From CAVSWT01 sp963782985 (GTDB taxonomy: Bacteria; Bacteroidota; Ignavibacteria; Ignavibacteriales; Ignavibacteriaceae), in assembly GCA_963782985.1 (NCBI GenBank), contig CAWALU010000014.1:310001-374000 (forward strand): a stretch of DNA of 64,000 bases, written 5' to 3'. The position numbers and the translations under genes were made by a program. This document shows positions 50,097-59,492 of this stretch, piece by piece (within the stretch, counting starts at the first letter, position 1; every line of letters starts with the position of its first letter). The notes beneath the pieces are model-generated. The model was not told where the DNA came from, made no database searches, and worked only from the letters and a program-made list of their open reading frames with translations.

Positions 50097-52034
50097 TTAC
50101 TTATCTTTTTTTTCTTCGTCGTCAACTACTTCATAGGATGCATCCTGCACATCGTCCTTTTCTTTTCCATTATTGTCTGAAGAAGTATTTTGATCTTGCT
50201 GCTGCCCCGGCTGCGGTTCTTGTCCGGGCGCGCCGGCTTGTGAATAAAGCTTAGAAGCGATTTCACTCCACACTTTATTCAACGACTCAGTTGCAGATTT
50301 CATTTGATCTGTGTTATTTGAAGCAATTGCATCTTCAACTTTTTTAATTTCAGCTTCAAGTTTTGATTTATCATCGGCTGCAAATTTATCTTTCATTTCT
50401 TCCATCTGTTTTTTTGTTTGGAAGACTAAACTGTCAGCTTGATTTTTTACTTCTACAGATTCTTTTCTTTTCTTATCCTCGGCTGCGTGTTCTTTTGCAT
50501 CGTTTTTCATTTTTTCAATATCATCTTTATTTAAACCGCTGGAAGAAGTAATTCTAATGCTTTGCTCTTTGGCGGTAGCTTTATCTTTGGCATTTACGTG
50601 CATTATACCGTTTGCATCAATATCAAAGCTAACTTCAATTTGAGGAACGCCTCTTGGCGCAGGCGGAATTCCATCTAAATGAAATCTTCCCAGAGTTCTG
50701 TTATCCGTAGCCATCGGTCTTTCGCCTTGAAGAACGTGAATCTCCACTGAAGGCTGGCTGTCTGAAGCCGTAGAAAACACTTCGCTCTTTTTAGTCGGGA
50801 TAGTTGTATTCGCATCAATCAGTTTTGTCATAACGCCGCCGAGAGTTTCAATTCCAAGCGCAAGCGGAGTAACATCCAACAATAGAACATCTTTAACATC
50901 GCCCGCTAAAACGCCGCCTTGAATTCCAGCGCCGATAGCCACAACTTCATCCGGGTTTACGCCTTTATGAGGCTCTTTTCCAAAAATATTTTTTACGAGT
51001 TCTTGTACCATTGGAATTCTAGTAGAGCCGCCCACAAGAATTACTTCATCAATGTTAGATGAAGTAACATTAGCGTCTTTCAAAGCTTTTTCGCATGGGG
51101 TTTTAGTGCGCTGAACTAAATCATCAATCAACTGTTCAAATTTGGATCTTGATAAATTAATATTTAAGTGTTTAGGTCCATCTTGAGTTGCAGTTATAAA
51201 CGGAAGATTAACATCAGTTGAAGCGGAAGACGACAATTCTATTTTAGCTTTCTCGGCTGCTTCTTTTAATCTCTGTAATGCCATAGGATCTTTGCGAAGA
51301 TCGATACTTTCTTGCTTCTTAAATTCATCGGCTAAAAAGTCAATTAATCTTTGATCAAAATCATCGCCGCCAAGATGCCCGTCTCCATTAGAAGATTTCA
51401 CTTCAAAAACTCCATCTCCTAATTGAAGGATTGAAACGTCAAACGTACCGCCCCCGAGATCGTAAACTGCAACAGTATGATCTTTGCCTTTTTTATCCAA
51501 ACCATAAGCTAACGCTGCGGCTGTGGGCTCGTTAATTATTCGTCTAACTTTTAAACCGGCAATTTCACCCGCGTCTTTAGTCGCTTGTCTTTGTGAATCA
51601 TTAAAATAAGCTGGTACAGTAATAACAGCTTCATTCACTTCCTGTCCCAAATATTCTTCGGCGGTTTTTTTCATCTTCTGTAAAATCATTGCGCTAATTT
51701 CCGGCGGAGAATAAACTCTATCGTCAATTTTTACTCTGGCTGAATTTCCATCGCCTGATATAACTTCATAAGGCACTTTACTTTTTTCATCTTCAACTTC
51801 GTTTATCAATCTTCCCATAAATCTTTTTATAGAAAAAATTGTGTTCTTTGGATTAGTGATGGCTTGCCTCTTTGCAGGCTGTCCCACTAATCTTTCGCCG
51901 CTTTTAGTAAAGGCAACAACTGAAGGAGTTGTTCTTCCGCCTTCAGAATTTGGTATCACTACGGGATCGTTTCCTTCCATCACCGCTACGCAAGAGTTTG
52001 TAGTTCCAAGATCAATACCTATTATCTTTCCCAT
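50097..52034 (-). CDS. dnaK: Molecular chaperone DnaK (Hsp70)
   Basis: A 645-residue ATPase chaperone. The N-terminal domain has GIDLGTTNSCVAVMEGND, VITVPAYFNDSQRQATKDAG, VYDLGGGTFDVSILQLGDG and ILVGGSTRIPMVQEL. The substrate domain follows (LDVTPLALGIETLGGVMTKL). A Gln/Pro-rich C-terminal tail ends in the charged DVQDASYEVVDDEEKKDK, like other DnaK tails. Length is normal. dnaJ and grpE are not in the window. AAGGAG precedes the ATG, and it sits between two hsp20 genes. Confidence 0.98.
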   Translation of the reverse strand: MGKIIGIDLGTTNSCVAVMEGNDPVVIPNSEGGRTTPSVVAFTKSGERLVGQPAKRQAITNPKNTIFSIKRFMGRLINEVEDEKSKVPYEVISGDGNSARVKIDDRVYSPPEISAMILQKMKKTAEEYLGQEVNEAVITVPAYFNDSQRQATKDAGEIAGLKVRRIINEPTAAALAYGLDKKGKDHTVAVYDLGGGTFDVSILQLGDGVFEVKSSNGDGHLGGDDFDQRLIDFLADEFKKQESIDLRKDPMALQRLKEAAEKAKIELSSSASTDVNLPFITATQDGPKHLNINLSRSKFEQLIDDLVQRTKTPCEKALKDANVTSSNIDEVILVGGSTRIPMVQELVKNIFGKEPHKGVNPDEVVAIGAGIQGGVLAGDVKDVLLLDVTPLALGIETLGGVMTKLIDANTTIPTKKSEVFSTASDSQPSVEIHVLQGERPMATDNRTLGRFHLDGIPPAPRGVPQIEVSFDIDANGIMHVNAKDKATAKEQSIRITSSSGLNKDDIEKMKNDAKEHAAEDKKRKESVEVKNQADSLVFQTKKQMEEMKDKFAADDKSKLEAEIKKVEDAIASNNTDQMKSATESLNKVWSEIASKLYSQAGAPGQEPQPGQQQDQNTSSDNNGKEKDDVQDASYEVVDDEEKKDK

Positions 52035-52064
52035 TATATTTTCACTCCTTATAATTTAAAATAT

Positions 52065-52086
52065 GGCGGCAAACATTTTTACCGCC
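52065..52086 (-). terminator. Weak hairpin between the second hsp20 and dnaK
   Basis: On the minus strand GGCGG (52082-52086) pairs with CCGCC (52065-52069), followed by ATATTTTAAA. The stem is short and the T tract poor. It may partly separate the two genes or allow readthrough into dnaK. Confidence 0.45.
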
Positions 52087-52112
52087 TTTGTTATTTCTTC
52101 TCTCAAATTCTA

Positions 52113-52568
52113 TTATTTAATTTCAATCATTTTTTCTTTTTTTGGCTGAGGATGTAATTTCAAAATTGAAATATTTAATATTCCATCTTCAAATTTTGCG
52201 TCAACTTTATCGGGGTCAACTTCCGCAGGCAAAGTAAAGCTTCTACTAAATGAACCATAGCTTCTTTCACTTCTGAAATAGTTTTTATCTTTTTCTTTTA
52301 TGTTTTCTTTTGTATCGTCTTTAGCAGATTTCTTTTCACCTTTTATGGTAAGGATATTATCTTGCAAAGAAATATTTATATCGCCTTTTTTTACGCCCGG
52401 TATTTCGGCTTCAATAAAGATATTATTGTCGTCTTCGGAAACGTCAATTTTGGGATTGAAAGAATTTCCGCTATCCAAACCAAAAGAAGGAAACTCATTA
52501 AAAAATTTTTGAATTCTGTCGTTAAAACTTTCTAAATCACGTAAAGGTTCAAATTTTATTAAAGTCAT
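52113..52568 (-). CDS. Small heat-shock protein Hsp20, second copy
   Basis: A 151-residue alpha-crystallin-family chaperone. FNPKIDVSEDDNNIFIEAEI, PGVKKGDINISLQDNILTIK, SYGSFSRSFTLPAEVDPDKV and DAKFEDGILNISILKLHPQP give a complete ACD; HPQPKKEKMIEIK near the end carries an IxI-like MIEIK. It is closer to the standard bacterial Hsp20 than the copy at 49604. It faces the birA gene across a 279-base divergent region and precedes dnaK by 78 bases. Confidence 0.93.
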   Translation of the reverse strand: MTLIKFEPLRDLESFNDRIQKFFNEFPSFGLDSGNSFNPKIDVSEDDNNIFIEAEIPGVKKGDINISLQDNILTIKGEKKSAKDDTKENIKEKDKNYFRSERSYGSFSRSFTLPAEVDPDKVDAKFEDGILNISILKLHPQPKKEKMIEIK

Positions 52569-52809
52569 TTTATCATCTCCTATAATTTTTATTAATTTTT
52601 TATTTGATAGGAATAATTTTATTTCTAAGTTTGTTTATACTTATACAAGCATCATACCAGGATTTTATTTGACCACTAAGTTATTATATCACAATGGGTT
52701 AGAGGGAAAAAAACTCATTCTTTTACACGGATTGATATGGCAGTCAATGCGCCTATATGTCAGAGTAGAATATTTATTAAGCAATTATTCTGACAATATT
52801 TCATTTAGG

Positions 52810-52829
52810 TTTATATTTGCAAATATAAA
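52810..52829. promoter_or_regulatory. Perfect 20-base palindrome upstream of birA, possible operator
   Basis: TTTATATTTGCAAATATAAA is fully self-complementary and ends 18 bases before the birA start codon. It could be a repressor site overlapping a promoter. BirA here lacks an HTH domain, so it cannot be the binder. In this AT-rich DNA chance palindromes also occur. Confidence 0.35.
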
Positions 52830-52847
52830 TTATAAGAGGTTTTAACT

Positions 52848-53621
52848 TTGTTCAATTTAGAAAACTTTGATTTAAAGCTAAGCACGGATTTTATAGGCAG
52901 GCATTTTATTTATTCTGATGAAGTGGAATCCACAAACTCTTTACTTCTAAATAAAGATAATAAATTTAATACGAATGGAACCGTAGCTTTAGCTGAGAAA
53001 CAGACAAATGGAAAAGGAAGAAAAAATAGAATTTGGTATAGCGCTAAAGATCAAAATTTAACCTTCTCAATTTTGCTGACTGATAAAAGATATTTTAAAA
53101 AATTATTTAACTTAATAAATTTTGGGTCTTCGCTTGCGGCGGCTTTGGCAATTGAAAATTTATATCAATTAAAAACTGAGCTTAAATGGCCAAACGATAT
53201 TTTAATTAATGGGAAAAAAACCTCCGGTATTTTATTGGAGTCCTTTTCAAAAGGAAGTAAAATAGAGCGGTTGGTTATTGGATTTGGTTTGAATGTAAAT
53301 CAAACTTTGTTTCAGGGCAGTTATAATTATCCGCCCACGTCAATTAAGTTGGAAGCAAATGAAAATATTGATAGAGAGAAATTACTTTCAGAAATATTAA
53401 ATATTTTTGAAGATACTTTATTTAAAATTGAAAATGATCCCAATGAAATTATGCGGGAGTGGAAAGCCCGCTGCAGAATGTTAGGCGAGAAAATTTCGAT
53501 TGATGATGGCGATAAAATTAAATATGGAATTTTTAACGATCTTGATGAAAACGGTTTTCTGTTGCTGCGCATGGGAGATAAAATTGAAAAAATTCATTTT
53601 GGCGATGTTAGTCTTGCTTAG
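52848..53621 (+). CDS. birA: Biotin-[acetyl-CoA-carboxylase] ligase
   Basis: A 257-residue ligase that adenylates biotin and attaches it to the carboxylase carrier protein. EVESTNSLLL starts the catalytic domain, KQTNGKGRKNRIWYSAKDQN is the biotin/AMP loop (GxGRxxR), and LKWPNDILINGKKTSGILLE the core. It has no N-terminal winged helix, so it is the enzyme-only (group I) form and does not repress transcription. The start is TTG 52848, with AAGAGG eight bases before. It precedes coaX by 21 bases. AccD and BioY, both tied to biotin, are also in the window. Confidence 0.94.
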   Translation: MFNLENFDLKLSTDFIGRHFIYSDEVESTNSLLLNKDNKFNTNGTVALAEKQTNGKGRKNRIWYSAKDQNLTFSILLTDKRYFKKLFNLINFGSSLAAALAIENLYQLKTELKWPNDILINGKKTSGILLESFSKGSKIERLVIGFGLNVNQTLFQGSYNYPPTSIKLEANENIDREKLLSEILNIFEDTLFKIENDPNEIMREWKARCRMLGEKISIDDGDKIKYGIFNDLDENGFLLLRMGDKIEKIHFGDVSLA

Positions 53622-53642
53622 CGCAATAAAAAAAATATCAAT

Positions 53643-54401
53643 ATGTTTGTAGCCCTCGATATAGGAAATAGCAGAATTAAATCCGCTGTTTTTAAAGATC
53701 ATAAAATAATTGAGAAAATATATTTTAAAACTCCGTATGAATTAATTAATCATTTTAAAAATAAAGAAATTCACAACTTTGCTATATCTTCAGTGGTGCC
53801 ATCATTAACTGAACAAATAACTCAAAAAATAAAAACGAAATTCAACGTCTCTCCTTTCATCATAAATCATAACTCTAAATTCAATTTAAGGATTGAATAT
53901 CAATCAATAAAAACGCTCGGCATTGATAGAATTTCTTCAGCCGAAGGCGCATTTTTTTTATTTAAACAGAGGAAAGAATTTTCAAATTTTAATGAACAAA
54001 CCTTTTTGCTTTCAATTGATTTTGGAACCGCCACTACTATAAACCTTATTAAATATCCGGGAATATTTATTGGAGGAATGATTGCGCCCGGGATTAAAAT
54101 GATGCTCGACGCTTTAAATAATAACACCGCCCAATTGCCGGTTGTTGATATTGACGATTATGATTTATTGATAGGAAACAGTTCGAAAGCGTCAATAGCA
54201 AGCGGCGTAATTAATTCAGCCATTGGTTTAATTGAGCGGACAATAAATTTTATTAAACAAAATTATAACGCCGACAAAATTAAAATTTACATTACAGGCG
54301 GAGCGGCGGAAAAAATATTGAATGAAATTAAATTTGATTTTGAGTTTGAGGAATCGTTGGTATTGCAAGGGATAAAATCTATTTGGGAAATAAATAAATA
54401 A
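53643..54401 (+). CDS. coaX: Type III pantothenate kinase
   Basis: A 252-residue ASKHA-fold kinase that phosphorylates pantothenate, the first step towards coenzyme A. MFVALDIGNSRIKSAVFKD is the first phosphate loop; KTLGIDRISSAEGAFFLF and SIDFGTATTINLI give the catalytic Asp and second loop, and IGGMIAPGIKMMLDAL binds the substrate. CoaX enzymes need a monovalent cation and are not inhibited by CoA. It shares a short operon with birA and converges with panC, whose product makes its substrate. Confidence 0.94.
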   Translation: MFVALDIGNSRIKSAVFKDHKIIEKIYFKTPYELINHFKNKEIHNFAISSVVPSLTEQITQKIKTKFNVSPFIINHNSKFNLRIEYQSIKTLGIDRISSAEGAFFLFKQRKEFSNFNEQTFLLSIDFGTATTINLIKYPGIFIGGMIAPGIKMMLDALNNNTAQLPVVDIDDYDLLIGNSSKASIASGVINSAIGLIERTINFIKQNYNADKIKIYITGGAAEKILNEIKFDFEFEESLVLQGIKSIWEINK

Positions 54402-54405
54402 TTTT

Positions 54406-55269
54406 TTATGCTTTTATTTTCACATTATCAATCAATCTCGTCTCCCCTATTTTACAAGCGATAAGTATAAAATATTCTGTTCCTGAAATTATTTTATTAA
54501 TCATTTTAAAATTATCAACATCTACAATCTGCGCGTAATCTAATTTTGCCGATGAAACTTTTTTAATTAATCTCTCCATATTTAAAATTATTTTATCTGT
54601 TTTTGTTTCACCATTATTTATTAGTTCTTTTCCTAGCTTTAAAGCTTTACTCAAAACCAAAGCGTCTTGGCGTTCATATGTGGAAAGATAAATATTTCGG
54701 GAACTCATTGCCAGCCCATCTCTTTCACGGACAATTGGTAAAACCTTAATCTTCAAATTAAATTTTAAATCTCTTGTCATTTGTTTGATCACGGAAACCT
54801 GCTGTGCATCTTTTTGTCCAAAAAAAGCATAGTGCGGTAAAACGCTGTTAAATAAAATTGATACGATTGTAGTTACGCCTTTAAAATGTGCAGGACGTTT
54901 TTCGCCTTCCAATATTTTGGCAATATTATTTACTTCAACATAAGATTGAAAATTTTCAGTATAAATGTCTTTAACAGAAGGATAGAAAATTACATCAACA
55001 TTTTTTTGCCGCAATAATTTTTTATCTCGCTTAAAATCACGCGGATATGATTTTAAATCTTCGGTTGGGGAAAATTGCTTGGGATTAACAAAAATAGAAA
55101 CGATAGTTATATCGCAAATTGATTTTGATTTTTCAACTAGTGAAAGATGACCTTCGTGAAGATACCCCATAGTTGGAACCAGTCCGATTATTTTCCCTGC
55201 TTCTCTAAATTTTGAAGATAGCTTCTGCATAGTTTTTACAGAAGTAACCGTTTTAATTTTTTCGCTCAA
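54406..55269 (-). CDS. panC: Pantoate-beta-alanine ligase (pantothenate synthetase)
   Basis: A 287-residue ATP-dependent ligase joining pantoate and beta-alanine. VPTMGYLHEGHLSLVEKSK holds the HxGH nucleotide site, VSIFVNPKQFSPTEDLKSYP binds pantoate, FFGQKDAQQVSVIKQM and GLAMSSRNIYLS the ATP loop (SSRN in place of KMSKS). Length is normal. Its start overlaps the accD stop by four bases. It ends the sprA-side run and converges with coaX five bases away. No panB or panD is present. Confidence 0.96.
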   Translation of the reverse strand: MSEKIKTVTSVKTMQKLSSKFREAGKIIGLVPTMGYLHEGHLSLVEKSKSICDITIVSIFVNPKQFSPTEDLKSYPRDFKRDKKLLRQKNVDVIFYPSVKDIYTENFQSYVEVNNIAKILEGEKRPAHFKGVTTIVSILFNSVLPHYAFFGQKDAQQVSVIKQMTRDLKFNLKIKVLPIVRERDGLAMSSRNIYLSTYERQDALVLSKALKLGKELINNGETKTDKIILNMERLIKKVSSAKLDYAQIVDVDNFKMINKIISGTEYFILIACKIGETRLIDNVKIKA

Positions 55270-56105
55270 TTTAATAAAGACAGCAGATTGAAAATATTAT
55301 TTTTTAAATCTTTTCGGTGGGAAATAATATCAATAAAACCATGCTCAATTAAAAACTCGGACCTTTGAAATCCGGGAGGCAAATCTTTACCAATGGTCTG
55401 TTTTATTACTCGCGGTCCAGCAAAACCAATTAACGCTTGCGGCTCTGCGATATGAACATCGCCAAGCATAGCGTAGCTTGCGGTAGTTCCTCCGGTTGTC
55501 GGATCAGTTAAAATTGAAATGTAAGGAATTTTTGCTTCGGCTAAACGCGCCAATCTTGAGCTTGTTTTTGCCATCTGCATAAGTGAAAACGCGCCTTCCA
55601 TCATACGCGCGCCGCCGCTTGCAGAAATTATTAATAATGGTATTTTATTTTTGTAGGCTCTGTCCGTTAAGCGGGCAATTTTTTCTCCCACAACCGAACC
55701 CATACTTCCGCCAATGAATTTAAAATCCATACAGCCCAGGGCTACTTCCATTCCATTAAGTTTTCCCGTTCCGGTTTTTATTGCGTCATTCAAACCGGTT
55801 TTTTTTATAGTCTCGGGAATTCTTGATGAATATTTTTTTGTATCAATAAATTGAAGAGGATCCGCTGATCTCATTTTTCTATCAATTTCTTTAAAGCTTC
55901 CTTCATCTAAAAGAATAGGAATGTATTCCGCGCTTCCAATCCTAAAATGAAATCCGCATTTTAAGCACGTCCATAAATTTGCTTCGAGCTGCTTTCTATG
56001 AATGATCTCATTGCAGCTGGGACACTTCTCCCACAAGCCGTCAGGCAAATCTTTTTTCTGAGTGTCGGGTGAAATGTTTTCTTTTGTTCGTTTGAACCAG
56101 GGCAT
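55266..56105 (-). CDS. accD: Acetyl-CoA carboxylase carboxyltransferase subunit beta
   Basis: A 279-residue subunit that, with AccA, moves the carboxyl group from biotin to acetyl-CoA to form malonyl-CoA. An N-terminal zinc finger, CPSCNEIIHRKQLEANLWTC followed by LKCGFHF (residues 28-56), is typical. GSMGSVVGEKIARL, ISASGGARMMEGAFSLMQ, LTDPTTGGTTASYAMLGDVH and FAGPRVI are the crotonase-like CoA motifs. Length is normal. It follows the DUF1573 gene by 15 bases and overlaps panC. Confidence 0.96.
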   Translation of the reverse strand: MPWFKRTKENISPDTQKKDLPDGLWEKCPSCNEIIHRKQLEANLWTCLKCGFHFRIGSAEYIPILLDEGSFKEIDRKMRSADPLQFIDTKKYSSRIPETIKKTGLNDAIKTGTGKLNGMEVALGCMDFKFIGGSMGSVVGEKIARLTDRAYKNKIPLLIISASGGARMMEGAFSLMQMAKTSSRLARLAEAKIPYISILTDPTTGGTTASYAMLGDVHIAEPQALIGFAGPRVIKQTIGKDLPPGFQRSEFLIEHGFIDIISHRKDLKNNIFNLLSLLN

Positions 56106-56120
56106 AGTTTTACTCTATTG

Positions 56121-56858
56121 TTATTTTTTTTGTATGTCTGCGCTGATAGTTAAAATTTTATTCGGCTCTTCAGGATCATTTGAAGTAACGGCGACGGTTC
56201 TCTCAATTTTACCGGATCTATTTTTTGTATCAAACTCAACTTTAATTGTGCCGCCTTTACCAGGCTCAATTTTTTTACTGCTTAACAAAGCCGCGGTGCA
56301 TCCGCAAGAAGTATTAACTTTTTCAATCTCCAGAATAGAAGAGCCTTTATTTAAAAGTTTAAAAGTATAATCCACAACTTTTCCTTCCTGCACAGTTCCA
56401 AAATCATGTCTGGTTTCAGGGAAAAATATTTTGGGAACTTCTCCCATATTTGTTGAATCGCTTTTATCAACAACATTTCCCTCAAACTGAATTCTTAATT
56501 CTTTTTTTTCGGGATCGTTAGAATTTATATAAACATATTTTCTTTGCTTCCCAATTTTATGCGAGGAATTAAATTCAACTTTAAGCTCAGTTGATTCATT
56601 TGGCGCAAGAGTATTTTTCTCAGGCTTTGCGGCAGTGCAGCCGCAAGAAGCGCGCACATTAGTAATGCTTAATTCAGCGCCGCCGGTGTTAGTAATTGTA
56701 AACACGTGACTGACAATTTTTCCCTCGGAAATATTTCCAAAATCATAGCTCATTGGCTGAACAGAAATTTTTGGAGTGAACATTTGTGAAAAAGCAAAAG
56801 TAGTTGACAATAAAAATAAAAAGAAAATTCTCTTATACATTTTTCTTTTCCTTAACAA
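56121..56858 (-). CDS. Exported protein with two DUF1573 domains
   Basis: A protein of about 239-245 residues. The more likely start is the ATG at 56840 (MYKRIFFLFLLSTTFAFSQ), which gives a clean signal peptide; the ATG at 56858 lies inside the tsaB end. Two copies of DUF1573 follow: YDFGNISEGKIVSHVFTITN with RASCGCTAAKPEKN, and HDFGTVQEGKVVDYTFKLLN with NTSCGCTAALLS. Each is an Ig-like fold with a conserved Cys-Gly-Cys. The function is unknown, and the location should be periplasmic or at the outer membrane. It overlaps tsaB by 8 bases from the ATG 56840. Confidence 0.87.
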   Translation of the reverse strand: MLRKRKMYKRIFFLFLLSTTFAFSQMFTPKISVQPMSYDFGNISEGKIVSHVFTITNTGGAELSITNVRASCGCTAAKPEKNTLAPNESTELKVEFNSSHKIGKQRKYVYINSNDPEKKELRIQFEGNVVDKSDSTNMGEVPKIFFPETRHDFGTVQEGKVVDYTFKLLNKGSSILEIEKVNTSCGCTAALLSSKKIEPGKGGTIKVEFDTKNRSGKIERTVAVTSNDPEEPNKILTISADIQKK

Positions 56859-57501
56859 TAAAATTTTTAAAATAATTTGGCTCTAAATAATCGTAATCAA
56901 AAGTGAGCAATTTGTCGCCAAAACTGCGGCTCCATTTAGCGACATAAAATGGTCTGGGTGAACTTAAATGATTCACTGAACCACTTTTAGAATTTAATAA
57001 AGAATTTCCAAAATTAATAATATTTTCGTCAACTGCCTGGAAATCTTTTTTGTTTTTCAATTGCAAGTTTTCAACAAATATATAGTTATTGTTCTTTACT
57101 TGAAACTTTGCATAATATAACTCTTCAACATTAACATTATTTGATATAGAAAAAAAAGTTTCATTGGGAAGATATTCAGAAATTTGATACGCTAATGCTT
57201 CAAAAGTGGGAACCAAAATCATTGGCAAATTTGATCCGAACGCCAAGCCTTTAGCGGCTGACATACCAATTCGTAATCCGGTAAAAGAACCGGGACCTGC
57301 AGAAACAGCAATGCAATTAAGATCGGTCATTTTAATGCCGGCTGATTTAATCACAAAATCAATTTCATCAAAGAGCTTTTCTGAATGAGAATTTTTTAAA
57401 TTGACGTTAACTTCAAAAAACTTTTTATCTGAAAAATAAACGCAAGAGCCGCATAAGTTGCCGGAAGTCTCAATAGCAAGTATGGGTTTGTCTTCATTCA
57501 T
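56833..57501 (-). CDS. tsaB: tRNA threonylcarbamoyladenosine biosynthesis protein TsaB
   Basis: A 222-residue ASKHA-fold protein that scaffolds TsaD and TsaE in t6A formation. LAIETSGNLCGSCVYF is the N-terminal strand, KNSHSEKLFDEIDFVI the next, and AVSAGPGSFTGLRIGMSAAK with GLAFGSNLPMILVPTFEALA the characteristic loop. It lacks the metal His of TsaD, as expected. Its start overlaps tsaE by 8 bases. Both belong to the porX-tsaE-tsaB run. Confidence 0.92.
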   Translation of the reverse strand: MNEDKPILAIETSGNLCGSCVYFSDKKFFEVNVNLKNSHSEKLFDEIDFVIKSAGIKMTDLNCIAVSAGPGSFTGLRIGMSAAKGLAFGSNLPMILVPTFEALAYQISEYLPNETFFSISNNVNVEELYYAKFQVKNNNYIFVENLQLKNKKDFQAVDENIINFGNSLLNSKSGSVNHLSSPRPFYVAKWSRSFGDKLLTFDYDYLEPNYFKNFIVKEKKNV

Positions 57502-57922
57502 AATAATTAATTTTAAATTCTCTTTCTGTTTCTTCTTTAATAATTATTCCTATTTCAATTCTTTTTGAAGGCAAAATATCAGGAAATAAATTTCCCCACT
57601 CAATAAAAGTTAGCGCTTCGTCATCGCTAAAATAATCTGTTATTCCGATATCGTAAAGCTCGTTTAGTTTTTCGATTCTGTAAAAATCAAAATGATAAAT
57701 TTTAAATTTACCTTCATACTGATTAACAATAGAAAAAGAAGGGCTTGATGTTCCGTCGATTCCAAAATTATTTAAAACTTGTTTTATAAAAAAAGTTTTT
57801 CCGGCGCCTAAATTGCCATTTAAAATTATAACTTCATCTCCTTTTAAAGATGAAGAAAATTTTTCAGCAAGCTTTTTTGTTTCTTCTTCATTGTGAATAA
57901 AATAAACCTTGCCGGATTTCAA
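57494..57922 (-). CDS. tsaE: tRNA threonylcarbamoyladenosine biosynthesis ATPase TsaE
   Basis: A 142-residue P-loop ATPase of the t6A pathway. ILNGNLGAGKTFFIKQVLNN is Walker A, SPSFSIVNQYEGK a conserved loop, HFDFYRIEKLNELYDIGI the switch region, and LTFIEWGNLFPDILP the end. Length is normal for the family. Its start is one base after the porX stop and it overlaps tsaB. Confidence 0.95.
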   Translation of the reverse strand: MKSGKVYFIHNEEETKKLAEKFSSSLKGDEVIILNGNLGAGKTFFIKQVLNNFGIDGTSSPSFSIVNQYEGKFKIYHFDFYRIEKLNELYDIGITDYFSDDEALTFIEWGNLFPDILPSKRIEIGIIIKEETEREFKINYYE

Positions 57923-57923
57923 T

Positions 57924-59492
57924 TTAACGCGGCTCCATTGTAATCACGGGTAAAATCATTTCTTCCATACTTATTCCGCCGTGCTGAAAGGTATCTTTAT
58001 AATGACTTAAAAATTTATGGTAGTCGGTAGGATAAACAAAATAATAATCTTCTTTGGCAATTATATAATTTATTGTTACTCCGCGTTTAGGCAATTTATA
58101 ATCGCCGGGATTTTTTATGAAGATTGCATTTTTATCATCAACTTTTAAATTTCTTCCGTACTTAAATCTCAGATTTGTGGACGCTTCTTTATCGCCTAAA
58201 ACTTTTGCGCCTCGCAGCGAACGAATGCTTCCGTGATCTGTTGTAATTACAATTTTAACATTATTAATTTTTGATAGCGTAATTAAAGTTGACATTAAAG
58301 ATGAATGCTTGAACCAGCTTTCTGTAAGAGATCTATAAGCAGGTTCATCGGGAGCAATTTCTTTCAGCAGATCGGAATCAGATCTTCCGTGTGCAATCAT
58401 ATCTAAAAAATTAACTACAACTGCGGTGAAGCGCGTGTTTTGATATGACAAAATATTTTGTTCAAAATTTCTTCCCACTTCCGGGTCGATGATTTTAATA
58501 TACTTTAAATCATTATTGAGCTTAATTTTTTTTCTATCTAATAAAAGCTGAAGCAATTCTTTTTCATATTTATTCATGCTTCGTTCTTCGTCATTGCCCG
58601 ACTGCCATAATGTAGGATAATACTTCTCAATTTCCGACGGATACAAACCGCTGAACAGCGCATTACGGGAGTATGGGGTTGCGGTCGGCAAAATTGAGTA
58701 ATAATAATTTTTGTTGATTTTAAAATATTCATTTAAATGTTTTTCCATCAGCATCCATTGATCGACGCGCATGCAGTCTAGCACGAAAAAAAACACGGCA
58801 GAGTTTCCATCTTCCACATGAGGCAAAACAAAATTATTAACTATTTCTGTGGTCAGCATAGGAGTGTAAGGGTCGCCGGGTTCATTAATCCAATTTTTAT
58901 AATTTTTTTCAATAAATTTTGAAAATTCTTTATTAGCCTCGCGTCTTTGGTCGTTAAGCGTTTGGCGCAATCCTATTTCAGAATGAAGATCAAGTTCTAA
59001 ATCCCAATTCACCATTTTAAGATATATATCAATCCACTCTTCAAAATCTAAATTATTAAGCAGCGATTGAGAAATTTGATTGAAATCTTGTAAATAATCT
59101 TTAGCTGCTTGTTCGCCTGTAATTTTTTTCCCTTCAAGAAATTTTTTGCATACAAGCAAAACCTGGCTTGGGTTAACGGGCTTAGTTAAGTAATCATTTA
59201 TTTTGCTTCCGATTGCTTCATTCATCAAAGTTTCTTCTTCGCTTTTCGTTATCATAACAACTGGAATGTTGGAATCCACCTCTTTGATTTGCGCCAGTGT
59301 TTCCAGACCTCCCATGCCCGCCATATTTTCATCAAGAAAAATTAAATCATAAGAATTTTGCTTAACGTTGGATATTGCATCTTCGCCGTTGGTGGCGGTG
59401 TCAACTTCATATCCTTTTTCACTTAGAAAAATAATATGAGAACGAAGCAGTTCAATTTCGTCGTCAACCCATAATAATTTTTTTGGTTTCAT
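57924..59492 (-). CDS. porX: PorX-type response regulator with PglZ domain
   Basis: A 522-residue protein. Residues 1-120 are a CheY-type receiver: LLWVDDEIELL, LIFLDENMAGMGGLETLA with the phospho-acceptor Asp, VVMITKSEEE and YLTKPVNP. Residues from about 210 form an alkaline-phosphatase-like PglZ domain with VFFFVLDCMRVDQWMLMEK, PYSRNALFSGLYP, NFLDMIAHGRSDS and ITTDHGSIRSLRG. In Porphyromonas and Flavobacterium, PorX (partner kinase PorY) controls T9SS genes and its PglZ domain cleaves oligonucleotides. Here it lies 224 bases downstream of sprA, the T9SS translocon gene. PorY is not in the window. It heads the porX-tsaE-tsaB run. Confidence 0.9.
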   Translation of the reverse strand: MKPKKLLWVDDEIELLRSHIIFLSEKGYEVDTATNGEDAISNVKQNSYDLIFLDENMAGMGGLETLAQIKEVDSNIPVVMITKSEEETLMNEAIGSKINDYLTKPVNPSQVLLVCKKFLEGKKITGEQAAKDYLQDFNQISQSLLNNLDFEEWIDIYLKMVNWDLELDLHSEIGLRQTLNDQRREANKEFSKFIEKNYKNWINEPGDPYTPMLTTEIVNNFVLPHVEDGNSAVFFFVLDCMRVDQWMLMEKHLNEYFKINKNYYYSILPTATPYSRNALFSGLYPSEIEKYYPTLWQSGNDEERSMNKYEKELLQLLLDRKKIKLNNDLKYIKIIDPEVGRNFEQNILSYQNTRFTAVVVNFLDMIAHGRSDSDLLKEIAPDEPAYRSLTESWFKHSSLMSTLITLSKINNVKIVITTDHGSIRSLRGAKVLGDKEASTNLRFKYGRNLKVDDKNAIFIKNPGDYKLPKRGVTINYIIAKEDYYFVYPTDYHKFLSHYKDTFQHGGISMEEMILPVITMEPR

